Shown here piece by piece: positions 41,924 to 51,633 of a DNA stretch of 64,000 nucleotides. Origin of the DNA: Donghicola mangrovi (GTDB lineage: Bacteria; Pseudomonadota; Alphaproteobacteria; Rhodobacterales; Rhodobacteraceae); contig NZ_JABCJE010000008.1 of assembly GCF_013377535.1 (NCBI RefSeq), positions 1 through 64,000 of the forward strand, written 5' to 3'. The stretch's first letter is position 1. Each line of letters begins with the position of its first letter. The position numbers were made by a program, and so were the translations under genes. Below the pieces are notes generated by a model that saw only the letters and a list, made by a program, of their open reading frames with translations, ran no database searches and was not told the origin of the DNA.

Positions 41924-44296
41924 ATGGTTCTAGACCAGATCGGGCGCCCCTTTCGGCCCGGCCCGCCGCGGGGATCGGCCCCCTTGCGGGCGGCGGCCTA
42001 TGCCGTTGACGTGGCCGAGGAAAGGCATACGGTGCAGGGCGGCGGCGCTGCGCTGATCCAAGTGAAGACCGGCGATGTGCTGACCATCCGGAACCTCGAA
42101 GGGGGGCAACCATGTGAAATCCTGTCCGCCCTTGATGGCGGCGCGGTGGATGCAGCCGTGCTGGGGGTGCCCGCCAATTCTGCGCTGGACGAGTTGCGCG
42201 GGGTTTTGGCCAGCGGTGCCTCCGGGATGGATCGGGTGAATGTCGGGCTGGCGCGGCGGGGGATCGACTCGAGCCACGCGCGGGGCATTCGGTTGTTCGA
42301 TGGTCAGACCCCAGCGGGCACCAGCGAAACCTTCACCGCGCAGGCAGACGGGTGGGTTCTAATCACTGCCCCATGCCCCGCGCCGGATTTTCAGGCACAA
42401 AACACGGCGACCCCGCTGCTGGTCCTGATCACCCGCCAGACCCCGCGCAAGGTGGGCAGCTATGCCCTGCCCGACCCCTTGGCCGACCCTCTACAGGACC
42501 TGCGTGTCACCTCCGCCACCGCCCGCGCATATCGCGTGGCCAAAGGCGAATATATCCAGATCATGGACGTGGACGGCCGCCAATGTACCGACTTCCAGTG
42601 CTTTGACGCGCGCAAAGTGGATCGGGGGATTTTCCATCCCCTCGATGTCACCACCACCCGTACGATCCAGGGCCGCGCCTATCCGATGCCCGGCCTGCAC
42701 GGGAAATACTTTGACCAAGACCTGACCCCGCTGGTCGAGGTTGTCCAAGACACCTGCGGGCGCCACGATGCCTTTGCACTGGCCTGCAACGCCAAATATT
42801 ACGACGACATCGGCTATCCGGGGCATGTGAATTGCTCGGACAATTTCAACGGCGCGCTGGGGCCCCACGGCATTCCGGCGCGGCCCGGCTGGATGGCAGC
42901 GAACTTTTTTTTCAACACAGCGATTGATGCCCACGGGGTGATGGTCGCGGATGAACCTTGGTCCCGCCCCGGGGACTATGTGTTGCTGCGGGCGCTGACT
43001 GATCTGGTCTGCGTGTCCTCGGCCTGCCCCGATGACACCTCGGCGGCGAATGGCTGGCACCCCAGCGACATCCACGTGCGCACCTATGACGCCACCCAGC
43101 GGTTCAGCCGCGCCACCGCGTGGCGCCCCACCCCTGACGAGGACCCGATCTTGACCCGCCAGACCGCCTTTCACGACCAATTCGCGGCCCTGACCGCCGA
43201 TTTCACCGACTATAACGGGTTCTGGCTGCCCAATACCTTTCCGGCCACCGATGTCATCGAAAGCTATTGGGCCTGCCGCGAGGGCGTCGTTGTCATGGAC
43301 CTGTCCGCCCTGCGCAAATATGAGGTCACCGGCCCTGACGCCGAGGCGCTGATGAACTGGGTGCTGACCCGCGATGTGGGGAAATTGGCGGTGGGCCAAG
43401 TGGTTTACTCCGCGATGTGCTACCCCCACGGCGGGATGGTGGATGACGGGACTCTGTTCCGGCTGGGGCCGCAGAACTTCCGCTGGATCGGGGGCTCGGA
43501 TACGGGTGGCGCGTGGATGCGGGAAGAGGCGCAGCGGCTGGGCCTAGATGTGATGATCCGCAGCTCGACCGATCAGATGCACAACTTGGCGGTCCAAGGG
43601 CCCCTGTCCCGCGACCTGATCGCTTCGGTTTTCTGGACCGCGCCGCATCAGGTCGCGCTGGACCAGATGGGCTGGTTCCGGTTCACGCCCGCACGCCTTG
43701 GTGGCCCCGAAGGCCCGCCGGTGGTGATCTCCCGCACCGGTTACACGGGCGAACTGGGGTACGAGGTGTTCTGCCACCCCAAAGACGGCCCCGCAGTGTT
43801 TGACGCGATCTGGAGCGCGGGCCAGCCCTTGGGGATCAAGCCCATGGGACTGGCCGCGCTAGACATGGTGCGGATCGAGGCGGGGTTGGTGTTCGCGGGC
43901 TATGACTTCTCGGATCAGACTGATCCGTTCGAGGCGGGGATCGGCTTTACCGTGCCGCTGAAATCCAAATCCGTGGATTTCTCGGGCCGCGAGGCGCTGC
44001 TGCGTCGCAAGGAGCATCCGCAAAAGGTCTTTGTCGGGCTAGAGATTGACGGCCAAAATCCGGTCGCGCACGGCGATTGCATCCGGATCGGTCGGGCGCA
44101 GATCGGCGAGGTCTGCTCGGCCACGCGGTCGCCCCGAACGGGTCAGTGGATCGCCTTGGCGCGGATCGATGTGGCGCACAGCGCGGTCGGGACTGAGGTT
44201 CAGATCGGCCAACTGGACGGCCACCTAAAGCGATACCTCGCGCGGGTCACAGGGTTCCCGCACTACGATCCGCAGAAGACCCGACCCAGAGGGTAA
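41924..44296 (+). CDS. tdm: Trimethylamine N-oxide demethylase
   Basis: A 790-residue two-part protein. The N-terminal half (about residues 25-380) is a DUF1989 domain with conserved DGRQCTDFQCFDARK and HVNCSDNFNGALGPHGI metal-site regions. The C-terminal half is a GcvT-like tetrahydrofolate-binding module (SRTGYTGELGYEVF). This architecture is that of Tdm, which splits trimethylamine N-oxide into dimethylamine and formaldehyde. GGAGAG precedes the ATG at 41924. It follows tmm by 44 bases. No TMAO importer (tmoXVW) is seen in the window. Confidence 0.93.
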   Translation: MVLDQIGRPFRPGPPRGSAPLRAAAYAVDVAEERHTVQGGGAALIQVKTGDVLTIRNLEGGQPCEILSALDGGAVDAAVLGVPANSALDELRGVLASGASGMDRVNVGLARRGIDSSHARGIRLFDGQTPAGTSETFTAQADGWVLITAPCPAPDFQAQNTATPLLVLITRQTPRKVGSYALPDPLADPLQDLRVTSATARAYRVAKGEYIQIMDVDGRQCTDFQCFDARKVDRGIFHPLDVTTTRTIQGRAYPMPGLHGKYFDQDLTPLVEVVQDTCGRHDAFALACNAKYYDDIGYPGHVNCSDNFNGALGPHGIPARPGWMAANFFFNTAIDAHGVMVADEPWSRPGDYVLLRALTDLVCVSSACPDDTSAANGWHPSDIHVRTYDATQRFSRATAWRPTPDEDPILTRQTAFHDQFAALTADFTDYNGFWLPNTFPATDVIESYWACREGVVVMDLSALRKYEVTGPDAEALMNWVLTRDVGKLAVGQVVYSAMCYPHGGMVDDGTLFRLGPQNFRWIGGSDTGGAWMREEAQRLGLDVMIRSSTDQMHNLAVQGPLSRDLIASVFWTAPHQVALDQMGWFRFTPARLGGPEGPPVVISRTGYTGELGYEVFCHPKDGPAVFDAIWSAGQPLGIKPMGLAALDMVRIEAGLVFAGYDFSDQTDPFEAGIGFTVPLKSKSVDFSGREALLRRKEHPQKVFVGLEIDGQNPVAHGDCIRIGRAQIGEVCSATRSPRTGQWIALARIDVAHSAVGTEVQIGQLDGHLKRYLARVTGFPHYDPQKTRPRG

Positions 44297-44298
44297 CA

Positions 44299-45045
44299 TT
44301 ACCGCCCATCCGCGATCGCGACTCCGCTGCGTCCCGCAATCCGGCTGCGGTCGAGGAGGGCAGCGATCTGCCGGGCGGCGGCATCCAAGGTCAGGCCACC
44401 TTTGCGGATGTTCGACACACAGAACCGTTCGGCATCCCGCGTATCCTCCCGCGGGGCCCAAGTCAGATAGGCACCCAGCGAGTCCGCAGCAGAGAGGCCA
44501 GGCCGTTCACCGATCAGGATCAGCACAGCTTTGGCCCCCAAGGCCAAGGCGATCCGATCCCCCGCAGCCACCCGCCCGTTACGTAGCAAGACTGTGCCAA
44601 CGGTCATCTCGGGGGGCAGCAAGGGACACAGCGCCTGAATAACGCCGACAGCGTTTTCGTTAACCGCCAGCGCCGACAGGCCATCGGCGACCACGATGCA
44701 CAGATCGCAGGTCAGATTGGTGGCGCTGAGGTGCGCGGCGGTGTCGTCCGACAGCCTTCGCCCCAGATTGGGGCGGGTCAGGTATTCCTGTCGGGACGTG
44801 ACCGCGCTGTGGGCCAACAGAGGCCAATCGCCATCGCGCAGGGCCTCGGTCAAGGCGTCAGCGTTCAACTCTGACCCGATCGCATCGCGGGCCCGCGCGT
44901 GGTCCAGTGCAAAGCCCAGAACCGCCTCGGTCGGTAAACCTGCACCAGCCTGCCCCAGCGCGATCCGCGCATCGGTAAAGCGTTTCAGTTGGCTCAGCGC
45001 CTCGGGCGACAAATGGCGACGGGGGAGCATGGGTGTATCGGTCAT
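44299..45045 (-). CDS. eutC: Ethanolamine ammonia-lyase small subunit
   Basis: A 248-residue EutC. Conserved parts include ARIALGQAGAGLPTEAVLGFALDHARARDA, SRQEYLTRPNLGRRL and LIGERPGLSAADSLGAYLTW, the last contributing to the adenosylcobalamin site. The start MTDTPML overlaps the eutB stop (ATGA). With EutB it converts ethanolamine to acetaldehyde and ammonia. No microcompartment genes are near. It converges on tdm with a two-base gap. Confidence 0.93.
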   Translation of the reverse strand: MTDTPMLPRRHLSPEALSQLKRFTDARIALGQAGAGLPTEAVLGFALDHARARDAIGSELNADALTEALRDGDWPLLAHSAVTSRQEYLTRPNLGRRLSDDTAAHLSATNLTCDLCIVVADGLSALAVNENAVGVIQALCPLLPPEMTVGTVLLRNGRVAAGDRIALALGAKAVLILIGERPGLSAADSLGAYLTWAPREDTRDAERFCVSNIRKGGLTLDAAARQIAALLDRSRIAGRSGVAIADGR

Positions 45046-46424
45046 CCGGCAATCTCCGGCAGGGAAACCCCTTGGGCCGTTAACCAATCAGCGGCTCCGG
45101 TCAGCAGGCCATCGGGCGAGGTGATCCCCCGCCCCTTCAGCCAAGCCTCGAATTCCGGCGCAGGGCGCAGGCCGGTGGTTTCCCGCAACTGCGCCAGATC
45201 ATGGTGCGACAGGCTCTGGTAATTCAGCATGATGTCGTCCGCCCCCGGCACCGTAATCACGAAATTCACCCCCGCATTCGCCAAAGCGTGCAGCAGCACA
45301 TCCATGTCGTTCTGGTCGGCCTCGGCGTGGTTGGTGTAGCACACATCGACCCCCATCGGCACGCCAAGGAGCTTGCCGCAGAAGTGATCCTCTAGCCCCG
45401 CGCGGATGATCTGCTTGCCGTCATAGAGGTACTCGGGGCCAATAAAGCCGACAACCGTGTTCACGAGCAAACAGTCATAGGCCCGCGCCACCGCATAGGC
45501 GCGCGTCTCCATCGTTTGCTGATCCACCCCGTGATGCCCGTTCGAGGACAGCGCCGCCCCCTGCCCCGTTTCGAAATACATCACGTCCTGCCCGACCGTC
45601 CCGCGGTTCAGGGCTTTGGCGGCCTCTTGCGCCTCGGTCAATATGGACAGGGACACGCCGAACCCCGCATTGGCGGCTTGCGATCCGGCGATGGATTGAA
45701 AGACCAGATCGACGGGGGCGCCCATGTTCATCGCCTCGATCGCGGTGGTCACATGGCCAAGCACGCAGGACTGGACGGGAAGGTCAAAGGACATGCGCAG
45801 ATCATCCAGCAGCCGCGCTGTGCGGATGTATTCCGACACCCCATCGGTCGCGGGATTAACCCCGATCACCGCATCGCCTGACCCGTAAACCAGCCCGTCC
45901 ACGGCGCTGATCGCGATCCCCAAGGGATCGTCCGTCGGACTGTTGGGCTGGTTGCGCCCCGCAATCGTGCCAGGCAGGCCGACGGTGGTGCGGAACGCTC
46001 TGACCACGCGGATTTTGCGCGCGACCGAAATCAGGTCAGCGTTGCGCATCACTTTGCTGACCGCCGCCGCCATTTCCGGCGTGATCCCCCATTTGATGGC
46101 GCCGATCTGCGCGCCCGTCGCCCCCAGAAGCCATTCGCGAAATTCCCCGACGGTCAGGCTGGCAATCGGGGCAAAGGCCGCCGGATCATGCTGCGCCGCA
46201 ATCAGATCGGTGACATCGTCGGGCGCGTCAAACAGAGCCTCGGCCAAGAACGTGCTGAGCGGCAGATCGGCCAAACAATTCTGGGCGGCGATCCTTTCCT
46301 CGGCGGATGTTGCGGCCAGTCCCGCCAAGACATCCCCCGACCGGTGCGGCGTGGCGCGGGCCAGCAGCGTCCGTAAATTGTCGAACTGCCAGCGGGTTTG
46401 GCCGAAGGTGTGACTGTAGCTCAT
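45042..46424 (-). CDS. eutB: Ethanolamine ammonia-lyase large subunit
   Basis: A 460-residue EutB with a TIM-barrel catalytic core. Typical stretches are PGTIAGRNQPNSPTDDP, YGSGDAVIGVNPATD, SIAGSQAANAGFGVSL and FETGQGAALSSNGHHGVDQQTMETRAY. It is full length and starts the two-gene eutBC unit. The enzyme needs adenosylcobalamin. The reactivase EutA and an acetaldehyde dehydrogenase are not next to it. Confidence 0.95.
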   Translation of the reverse strand: MSYSHTFGQTRWQFDNLRTLLARATPHRSGDVLAGLAATSAEERIAAQNCLADLPLSTFLAEALFDAPDDVTDLIAAQHDPAAFAPIASLTVGEFREWLLGATGAQIGAIKWGITPEMAAAVSKVMRNADLISVARKIRVVRAFRTTVGLPGTIAGRNQPNSPTDDPLGIAISAVDGLVYGSGDAVIGVNPATDGVSEYIRTARLLDDLRMSFDLPVQSCVLGHVTTAIEAMNMGAPVDLVFQSIAGSQAANAGFGVSLSILTEAQEAAKALNRGTVGQDVMYFETGQGAALSSNGHHGVDQQTMETRAYAVARAYDCLLVNTVVGFIGPEYLYDGKQIIRAGLEDHFCGKLLGVPMGVDVCYTNHAEADQNDMDVLLHALANAGVNFVITVPGADDIMLNYQSLSHHDLAQLRETTGLRPAPEFEAWLKGRGITSPDGLLTGAADWLTAQGVSLPEIAG

Positions 46425-46655
46425 TGGGGCTATGGGTCCGATCCGAATTTATCGCGGTTTTCCTCCGCAGCCTGAGGCGGGCTGACCGCGAAGGCAAGGC
46501 CGTTGCCACCTTCGTCTGCCCATGAACTGACAGGTTTGCGCAGCTTGCCAACGGGATGAGCGCCCTTCGCGCGGATTTTCTGGCGCGTCCTAATGCACAC
46601 CGATATAGCAGCAGAAACCGTTGCACGAACCAGACCCGTATTTGCAGAGGGCCCG

Positions 46656-47684
46656 ATGACCAAAGTGATTTTGCACGTGGGTATGCCCAAATGCGCATCA
46701 AGCTCTATCCAGGCGCATTTCGCGGACCATTACGACGCCTACGCCAGCTTGGGGCTTCTCTATCCGGCGGCGGGGCGCGAGACGACGGGCTACCGCAGTC
46801 ACCGCCCCTTGCACCGCGCCAGCATCGCTGAATTTCCGGTGATCATCGATCAAATCGCCGCCGAAGCGCGGTCCAAGAACTGCGAAAATATCCTGCTCTC
46901 CTCCGAGGAGCTGGGGAATGCGGTCGTCAAAAACAGCGAAACTGCGGATCTGGTCAAGGCTCTGCAAGCGCAATTCGGCGCCTCGAATGTCGAGGTTCTG
47001 TTCCTGATCCGAAACCATACGTCCTTTGTCGCGTCCAGCTTTGCGCAGTTTATCAAGGCGGGGTTGTTTCGCGTATCCGAGAACTTGTTATTCCGGCACC
47101 CCGAGCCCTCGATCAACGCCTATGCGGAGTGCTTTCGGGCGCAGAACGGTTTTGATTTCTTTGATTTCCACGAATTCTTCCAGCGGTTCGAGGCCGTCGC
47201 GAACGGGGCGCGCTTCAATGTCCTGAACATCAACGAACCCGGCGGCGGGAGTGTTATCGAGCGCGTTTGCAACCTGTTCGGCGTGTCCTCTGCTGCGCCC
47301 GAAACGCGCAGAAATGAGAGCCTGACCCAACACCAGCTGTTCTGCTTGCTTCATGCCCGTCGGCGTTTCGGCTTTGCCAAGGTCAAAGCGAAAAGGAAGT
47401 TCCTGATTAACGGGATGATCATTGATCAGGAATTCAAATCGCCGCTTTTCGATATCGATGCGGGTTTGGCCGCGCGGATCAGGCAGGCCGCGGAAACCGA
47501 CAAACAGTTTTTCGAAGACCGCTTTCCCATCCGGATCAATCTGCCCGAGGTGGCCCCTCCCGAGATCACCGAAGGGCCGGTCGAACCCACGGAAAACATG
47601 GTCGAATTCATCGAGAAGATCATGTCGATCGAGGACCTGAAAATGCGGCGGGCCAAAATCATCGGCCGCAAGAAATTCGCCTGA
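46656..47684 (+). CDS. Sulfotransferase-like protein
   Basis: A 342-residue protein with features of P-loop sulfotransferases. The N-terminal strand-loop HVGMPKCASSSIQAHF resembles the 5'-phosphosulfate loop (PKxxTTxL). The segment FLIRNHTSFVASSFAQFIKAG at about residue 115 resembles the 3'-phosphate loop. The start MTKVILH has GAGGG upstream. Such proteins often modify exopolysaccharide or other surface polymers. The acceptor is unknown. A lone gene, divergent from eutB across 231 bases. Confidence 0.6.
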   Translation: MTKVILHVGMPKCASSSIQAHFADHYDAYASLGLLYPAAGRETTGYRSHRPLHRASIAEFPVIIDQIAAEARSKNCENILLSSEELGNAVVKNSETADLVKALQAQFGASNVEVLFLIRNHTSFVASSFAQFIKAGLFRVSENLLFRHPEPSINAYAECFRAQNGFDFFDFHEFFQRFEAVANGARFNVLNINEPGGGSVIERVCNLFGVSSAAPETRRNESLTQHQLFCLLHARRRFGFAKVKAKRKFLINGMIIDQEFKSPLFDIDAGLAARIRQAAETDKQFFEDRFPIRINLPEVAPPEITEGPVEPTENMVEFIEKIMSIEDLKMRRAKIIGRKKFA

Positions 47685-47751
47685 GGCTGGCCAAGCGGTC
47701 ATCCAGCGGGTCCCTTCGGGCGTATCACTGGAAAAGCAACCGGATACGCCC

Positions 47752-48153
47752 ATGCCCCTGTCCCCCTCTGCCGCGGAAGACCAGAAGTTAACCGTGTTCT
47801 ACGATGGCTCTTGCCCGCTCTGCCGGGCGGAGTGCAACGTATACAGGCAAACGCAGGGGGCCGAGGCGCTGCGTTTCGTGGATGTTTCTGACAATTCTTC
47901 CGCTCTGCCCGTAGGGCTCGGGCGATCGGAGGCCATGGCCCGTTTCCACGTAGCCACTCCGGATGGACAGGTTGTGTCCGGCGCGAAGGCTTTTGTCGAA
48001 GTTTGGGCCCGCTTGGGCCGATGGCGCCATTTGGCGCGGGTGGCGCGCATACCTCTGGTCTTGCCGCTGATGGAATGGGGCTACGGCGTTTTTCTGAAAT
48101 TCCGACCGGTGCTTGTCAGGCTCTTTGTCTGGTTCATGGGATCGAGGCCATGA
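47752..48153 (+). CDS. DCC-family thiol-disulfide oxidoreductase-like protein (DUF393)
   Basis: A 133-residue DUF393 protein. The diagnostic FYDGSCPLCRAE motif with two cysteines (about residues 21-24) gives the family its name. It probably has a thioredoxin-like fold, but function is poorly known. A hydrophobic C-terminal stretch may associate with the membrane. It overlaps the MFS gene by four bases (ATGA), so the two are co-expressed. Confidence 0.85.
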   Translation: MPLSPSAAEDQKLTVFYDGSCPLCRAECNVYRQTQGAEALRFVDVSDNSSALPVGLGRSEAMARFHVATPDGQVVSGAKAFVEVWARLGRWRHLARVARIPLVLPLMEWGYGVFLKFRPVLVRLFVWFMGSRP

Positions 48154-49379
48154 GGCCCCAGAACTGGCGGGTGAGCCTGCTGTCCCTTGCGCTCGCGGCG
48201 GCAAGCATCCCTATCTATCTGCATGTGCCGACCTTTGCAGCGACCCAGCTTGGGCTTTCGCTGACCCAGATCGGGGCGATTCTGCTGCTCATCCGAATTG
48301 TTGATTTCGTGCAGGACCCTGTCCTTGGGTGGATGGCGGACCGTTGGGCTGGTCACACGGGCAAATTCGGGGCGCTGGCGCTGGGGCTGCTGTCGTTGGG
48401 TTGCGTGATCGTGTTTTCGGTGCCCGAGAATGGGCACACAGCGCTGTTGCTAACCGCCGGATTGGTGATCGCGTTCACCGGCTATAGCCTCGGGATGATC
48501 CTGCTCTATGGCCAGAGCGCGGCCTTTGCCGGATCGGGGCAGACGGACGCGCAACTCCGCCTCGCTGTGTGGCGAGAGAGCGGTATTCTGGTCGGCGTCC
48601 TGATCGGAGCGATGGCGCCCACGGCGTTCGGCGTTCTGACCGACGGGCGCGATCCCTATGCCGGTTTTGGCTGGCTGATTGCGGTTCTGGCGCTGGTGGC
48701 CGGCGTCGCAGCGCGGCCGCTCTGGCGTTTGCCCCGCGCGCCGGCCGAGCTCTTGGATTGGCGCAGCTTGATCCGGGTCGGCGGCGGCTGGCTGCTGCTT
48801 TTGGCGTTTGTGAACAGCCTGCCTGTTGCGGTCACCTCGACGCTGTTTCTGTTCTTTGTCGAGGATCGGCTGGCCCTGCCCGATCTGGCGGGGCCGTTCC
48901 TGATCCTGTTCTTTCTGGCGGCGGGGTTAAGCGCCCCGCTCTGGTCGCGCCTAGCTCAGGCGATCAGCCCGAGGCTTGTGCTGGTTCTGTCCATGAGCCT
49001 GTCGATCATCAGTTTTGTTGGGGCGTTTGCCCTGCCCTCGGGGGCGGCGCTGGCGTTCGGAGTGATCTGCGTCGCTTCTGGTGCGGCGCTCGGGGCGGAT
49101 ATGGTGATCTTGGCGGCCCTTTTTAGCGCGGCGCTGGCGCGGGCGGGGATGCAAGCGGGGCAGGCCTTTGGCATCTGGAATTTCAGTGCCAAGGCGACGC
49201 TTGCGATTGCGGCGGGGGTGATGTTGCCGCTGCTCCAGCACTTGGGCTACACGCCTGCGGGGGCGAATGATCCCGCGGCGCTGCAGGCGCTGAACATCAG
49301 TTACGCGCTGGTGCCTTGCGCGCTGAAGCTATGTGCGATCGGGCTGGTGATTTGCCTGCCGCGGCGGGTTTTCGGCTGA
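48150..49379 (+). CDS. MFS transporter (GPH/MelB-like)
   Basis: A 409-residue membrane protein with about 12 hydrophobic segments. The RIVDFVQDPVLGWMADRW stretch after the second segment is characteristic of the glycoside-pentoside-hexuronide (MelB-type) branch. It is translationally coupled to the DUF393 gene. The substrate is unknown. Confidence 0.85.
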   Translation: MRPQNWRVSLLSLALAAASIPIYLHVPTFAATQLGLSLTQIGAILLLIRIVDFVQDPVLGWMADRWAGHTGKFGALALGLLSLGCVIVFSVPENGHTALLLTAGLVIAFTGYSLGMILLYGQSAAFAGSGQTDAQLRLAVWRESGILVGVLIGAMAPTAFGVLTDGRDPYAGFGWLIAVLALVAGVAARPLWRLPRAPAELLDWRSLIRVGGGWLLLLAFVNSLPVAVTSTLFLFFVEDRLALPDLAGPFLILFFLAAGLSAPLWSRLAQAISPRLVLVLSMSLSIISFVGAFALPSGAALAFGVICVASGAALGADMVILAALFSAALARAGMQAGQAFGIWNFSAKATLAIAAGVMLPLLQHLGYTPAGANDPAALQALNISYALVPCALKLCAIGLVICLPRRVFG

Positions 49380-49475
49380 AATCGGCGCCACCCATCACGG
49401 ACCGGAATCGGACGCCCCTGTTTGATTCCACAAATGAATTGGACCCAAATCGGGGCGGTGTGGCACGCTTGGGTC

Positions 49476-49736
49476 ATGACACACCCTATGCCCGATCCCC
49501 TTCGCCTGACGCGCTGCAACCCGCAGCGAAACATGGCGCGTTTTTACGAGGTTTCGGTGCGCCCTACCCTGTTCGGAGAGGTTTCCCTGATCCGCAATTG
49601 GGGGCGCATCGGGACGGGCGGACGGCTGCGAACCGAAACCTTTGCGACGCTGGAGGAGGCGCTTAGCGCCCTACGCGATTTGGAGCAGCGCAAGCGCCGC
49701 AAAGGGTACGAGGGCGGCGCGAAGCCGCCCCGTTAG
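49476..49736 (+). CDS. Stand-alone WGR-domain protein
   Basis: An 86-residue protein consisting almost wholly of a WGR domain. The signature [10 protein letters not shown] is followed by the typical helix [27 protein letters not shown] domains bind nucleic acids in PARPs and in bacterial polymerases/regulators. The start is uncertain between MTHPMPD at 49476 and nearby codons. Its stop overlaps the convergent MCP stop by four bases. Role unknown. Confidence 0.75.
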   Translation: MTHPMPDPLRLTRCNPQRNMARFYEVSVRPTLFGEVSLIRNWGRIGTGGRLRTETFATLEEALSALRDLEQRKRRKGYEGGAKPPR

Positions 49737-51328
49737 ACGGCTTCCAGCATCGCGGCGGGGCGTTCCTCGGGCTGAACAAACTCTGCGTCATCCACGACCA
49801 GACTGGCGATGTCGAACACTTCGACTTCCTCGTTCATCCGGAAGAATGTCATCGCCTCGGCCAAGGCCTTGGCCTGCGCCGCCAACTGGGTCGAGGCCGA
49901 CGACATCTGATCCGAGGCCGCGCTGTTGGTCTGGGTGATCCCGTCCAGAACCTGAATCGAGTGGCTGACCGCATCGGACCCTTCGCGTAGGTCGCGGGCG
50001 TTGTGGCTGATCTCGGCCACCAGCCCTGCGGTGCGTTCGATGTTGGGCACCAGAGCCTTGAGCATTTTGCCCGCCGCTTCGGCCGACTGGACGGTGTTCG
50101 ACGACAGGACCGAGATTTCGGCAGCCGCTTTCTGGCTGTTTTCGGCCAGTTTGCGGACCTCTTGAGCGACCACGGCGAACCCGCGGCCATGCTCGCCAGC
50201 GCGGGCAGCCTCGACCGCGGCGTTCAGGGCCAACAGGTCGGTCTGTCGGGCGATCTCTTGCACCACCATCACGCGGCTGGCGATGGACTTCATGTCGCTG
50301 ACCGCTGCAGCCACGGCCTTGCCCGAGGTTGCGGCGTCCCGTGCGGACTGCACGGCGATCTCTTCGGTCAGGCTGGCGTTTTCAGAGGTCTGGCGGATGT
50401 TCCCCAGCATCCGGTCAATCGCGACCGAGGCGCGCTCGGTCAGCTGGGACTGGTTGCTGGCCCCCGCCGCCAGATTTTCCGAGGTGCCCTGCATCTGGTC
50501 CGCCCCTGCGGCTACGTTTCCGGTGGCGCTCAGGACGTTGCCGACGGTTTCGCGCAGGTGCAGGACCATGGTGTTCAGGGCCGTTTGCAGATCGCCAAGC
50601 TCATCGTTGCGGCGCACGGTCAGGGTTTCGCGCAGCTCGCCCGTCGAGACGGACAAGGCCAAGGCGCGGGCGCGGATCATTCCGCGGTTGATCGAGCGGA
50701 TCACCACCCCTGCGGACGTGCCGGACACCAGCAGGATCGCCGCCATCACCGCCAGAACCAGAACGGTGGTCGCCTCGAACTTGGCATTGGCGCTGGCGAC
50801 CGATGTTACCATTGCCTCGCTCATGCGGGCGCGGATCAGGTCGGCCTGATCCAGAACCTTGGCGGTGGCTTTGACGGCCTCTTTGTGGAACAGGTCGTTG
50901 GCCTGCTGGGTGCGGCCCGACACGCTCATGTTGATGACGCGGCCGTTCACCGCCGACAGCATGTCGTGATACAGGGTCAGCTTGTTCAGCATCTTCTTGG
51001 TTTCGTCGTCCGCGCGGGGCATCAGCCCCTCGACCACCGCGTAGAATTCCGAGGTCATCTTGTCGATCTGAACCCGCAGGTCGGGGATGCGCGCGGGGGC
51101 ATCGTCGGTCGGTACGATTAGCGCCGAGGCAACCAGCAGGCGGATCTGGGACTCGGCCTCGTAGATGCCGTTCACCTTGGACAGGTCCTGCGCCTCGACC
51201 GAGACCAGATCACCAAAGCGGACGATGACCCCTTTGAATTCCCGAAGCTGGAACAGCAACGCACCGCAAAGCAATGAAAAGCCCAGAAGAAAGCTCAGGG
51301 TGAGCTTCGCCTTGATCGTAAACCGCAT
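49733..51328 (-). CDS. Methyl-accepting chemotaxis protein (second)
   Basis: A 531-residue receptor. TM1 covers about residues 8-28, a helical periplasmic domain about 29-187 and TM2 about 188-210. HAMP and a signalling coiled coil follow, with the conserved tip [34 protein letters not shown]. It shares the N-terminal MRFTIK and overall layout with the MCP at 18101. Its acidic tail is shorter. It is 28 kb from the che cluster and has no che genes beside it, so it probably feeds into an array encoded elsewhere. Confidence 0.93.
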   Translation of the reverse strand: MRFTIKAKLTLSFLLGFSLLCGALLFQLREFKGVIVRFGDLVSVEAQDLSKVNGIYEAESQIRLLVASALIVPTDDAPARIPDLRVQIDKMTSEFYAVVEGLMPRADDETKKMLNKLTLYHDMLSAVNGRVINMSVSGRTQQANDLFHKEAVKATAKVLDQADLIRARMSEAMVTSVASANAKFEATTVLVLAVMAAILLVSGTSAGVVIRSINRGMIRARALALSVSTGELRETLTVRRNDELGDLQTALNTMVLHLRETVGNVLSATGNVAAGADQMQGTSENLAAGASNQSQLTERASVAIDRMLGNIRQTSENASLTEEIAVQSARDAATSGKAVAAAVSDMKSIASRVMVVQEIARQTDLLALNAAVEAARAGEHGRGFAVVAQEVRKLAENSQKAAAEISVLSSNTVQSAEAAGKMLKALVPNIERTAGLVAEISHNARDLREGSDAVSHSIQVLDGITQTNSAASDQMSSASTQLAAQAKALAEAMTFFRMNEEVEVFDIASLVVDDAEFVQPEERPAAMLEAV

Positions 51329-51633
51329 GTGTCCTCCTTGGGGCCTTTGACCGCGTCGCGCCGCGCGAAATGGCCCTTTGGGGGGTAAACGGCGCAGGCA
51401 TAACCGACCTTAGCTAGGGCGCGCGTTTCCCCTGACATCCCGTCCGGATGGGCCGATGGAATGCCCGTTCGGGTAGGGTGGCCCGCGATTTCCGAAAGGG
51501 CGGTTGTGCATTCTGCGGCGGGTAAAACCGTGCCAGTTGACCCTATTTTCGAAATATATCAGGGCGATGCGACCGACGGAGGCACACTGCCCAAGCGTAA
51601 AACCAGTACCCTCCCCCTCGAAGGCCCCTTGTT
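51329..51633. other. 305-base gap between MCP and efflux-pump genes
   Basis: The region must hold the divergent promoters of the MCP and the DHA2-type transporter. A TTGACC at 51537-51542 followed by an AT-rich tract (ATTTTCGAAATATATC) is the most promoter-like stretch. The spacing to a -10 element is not convincing. No gene or RNA was recognised. Confidence 0.5.
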
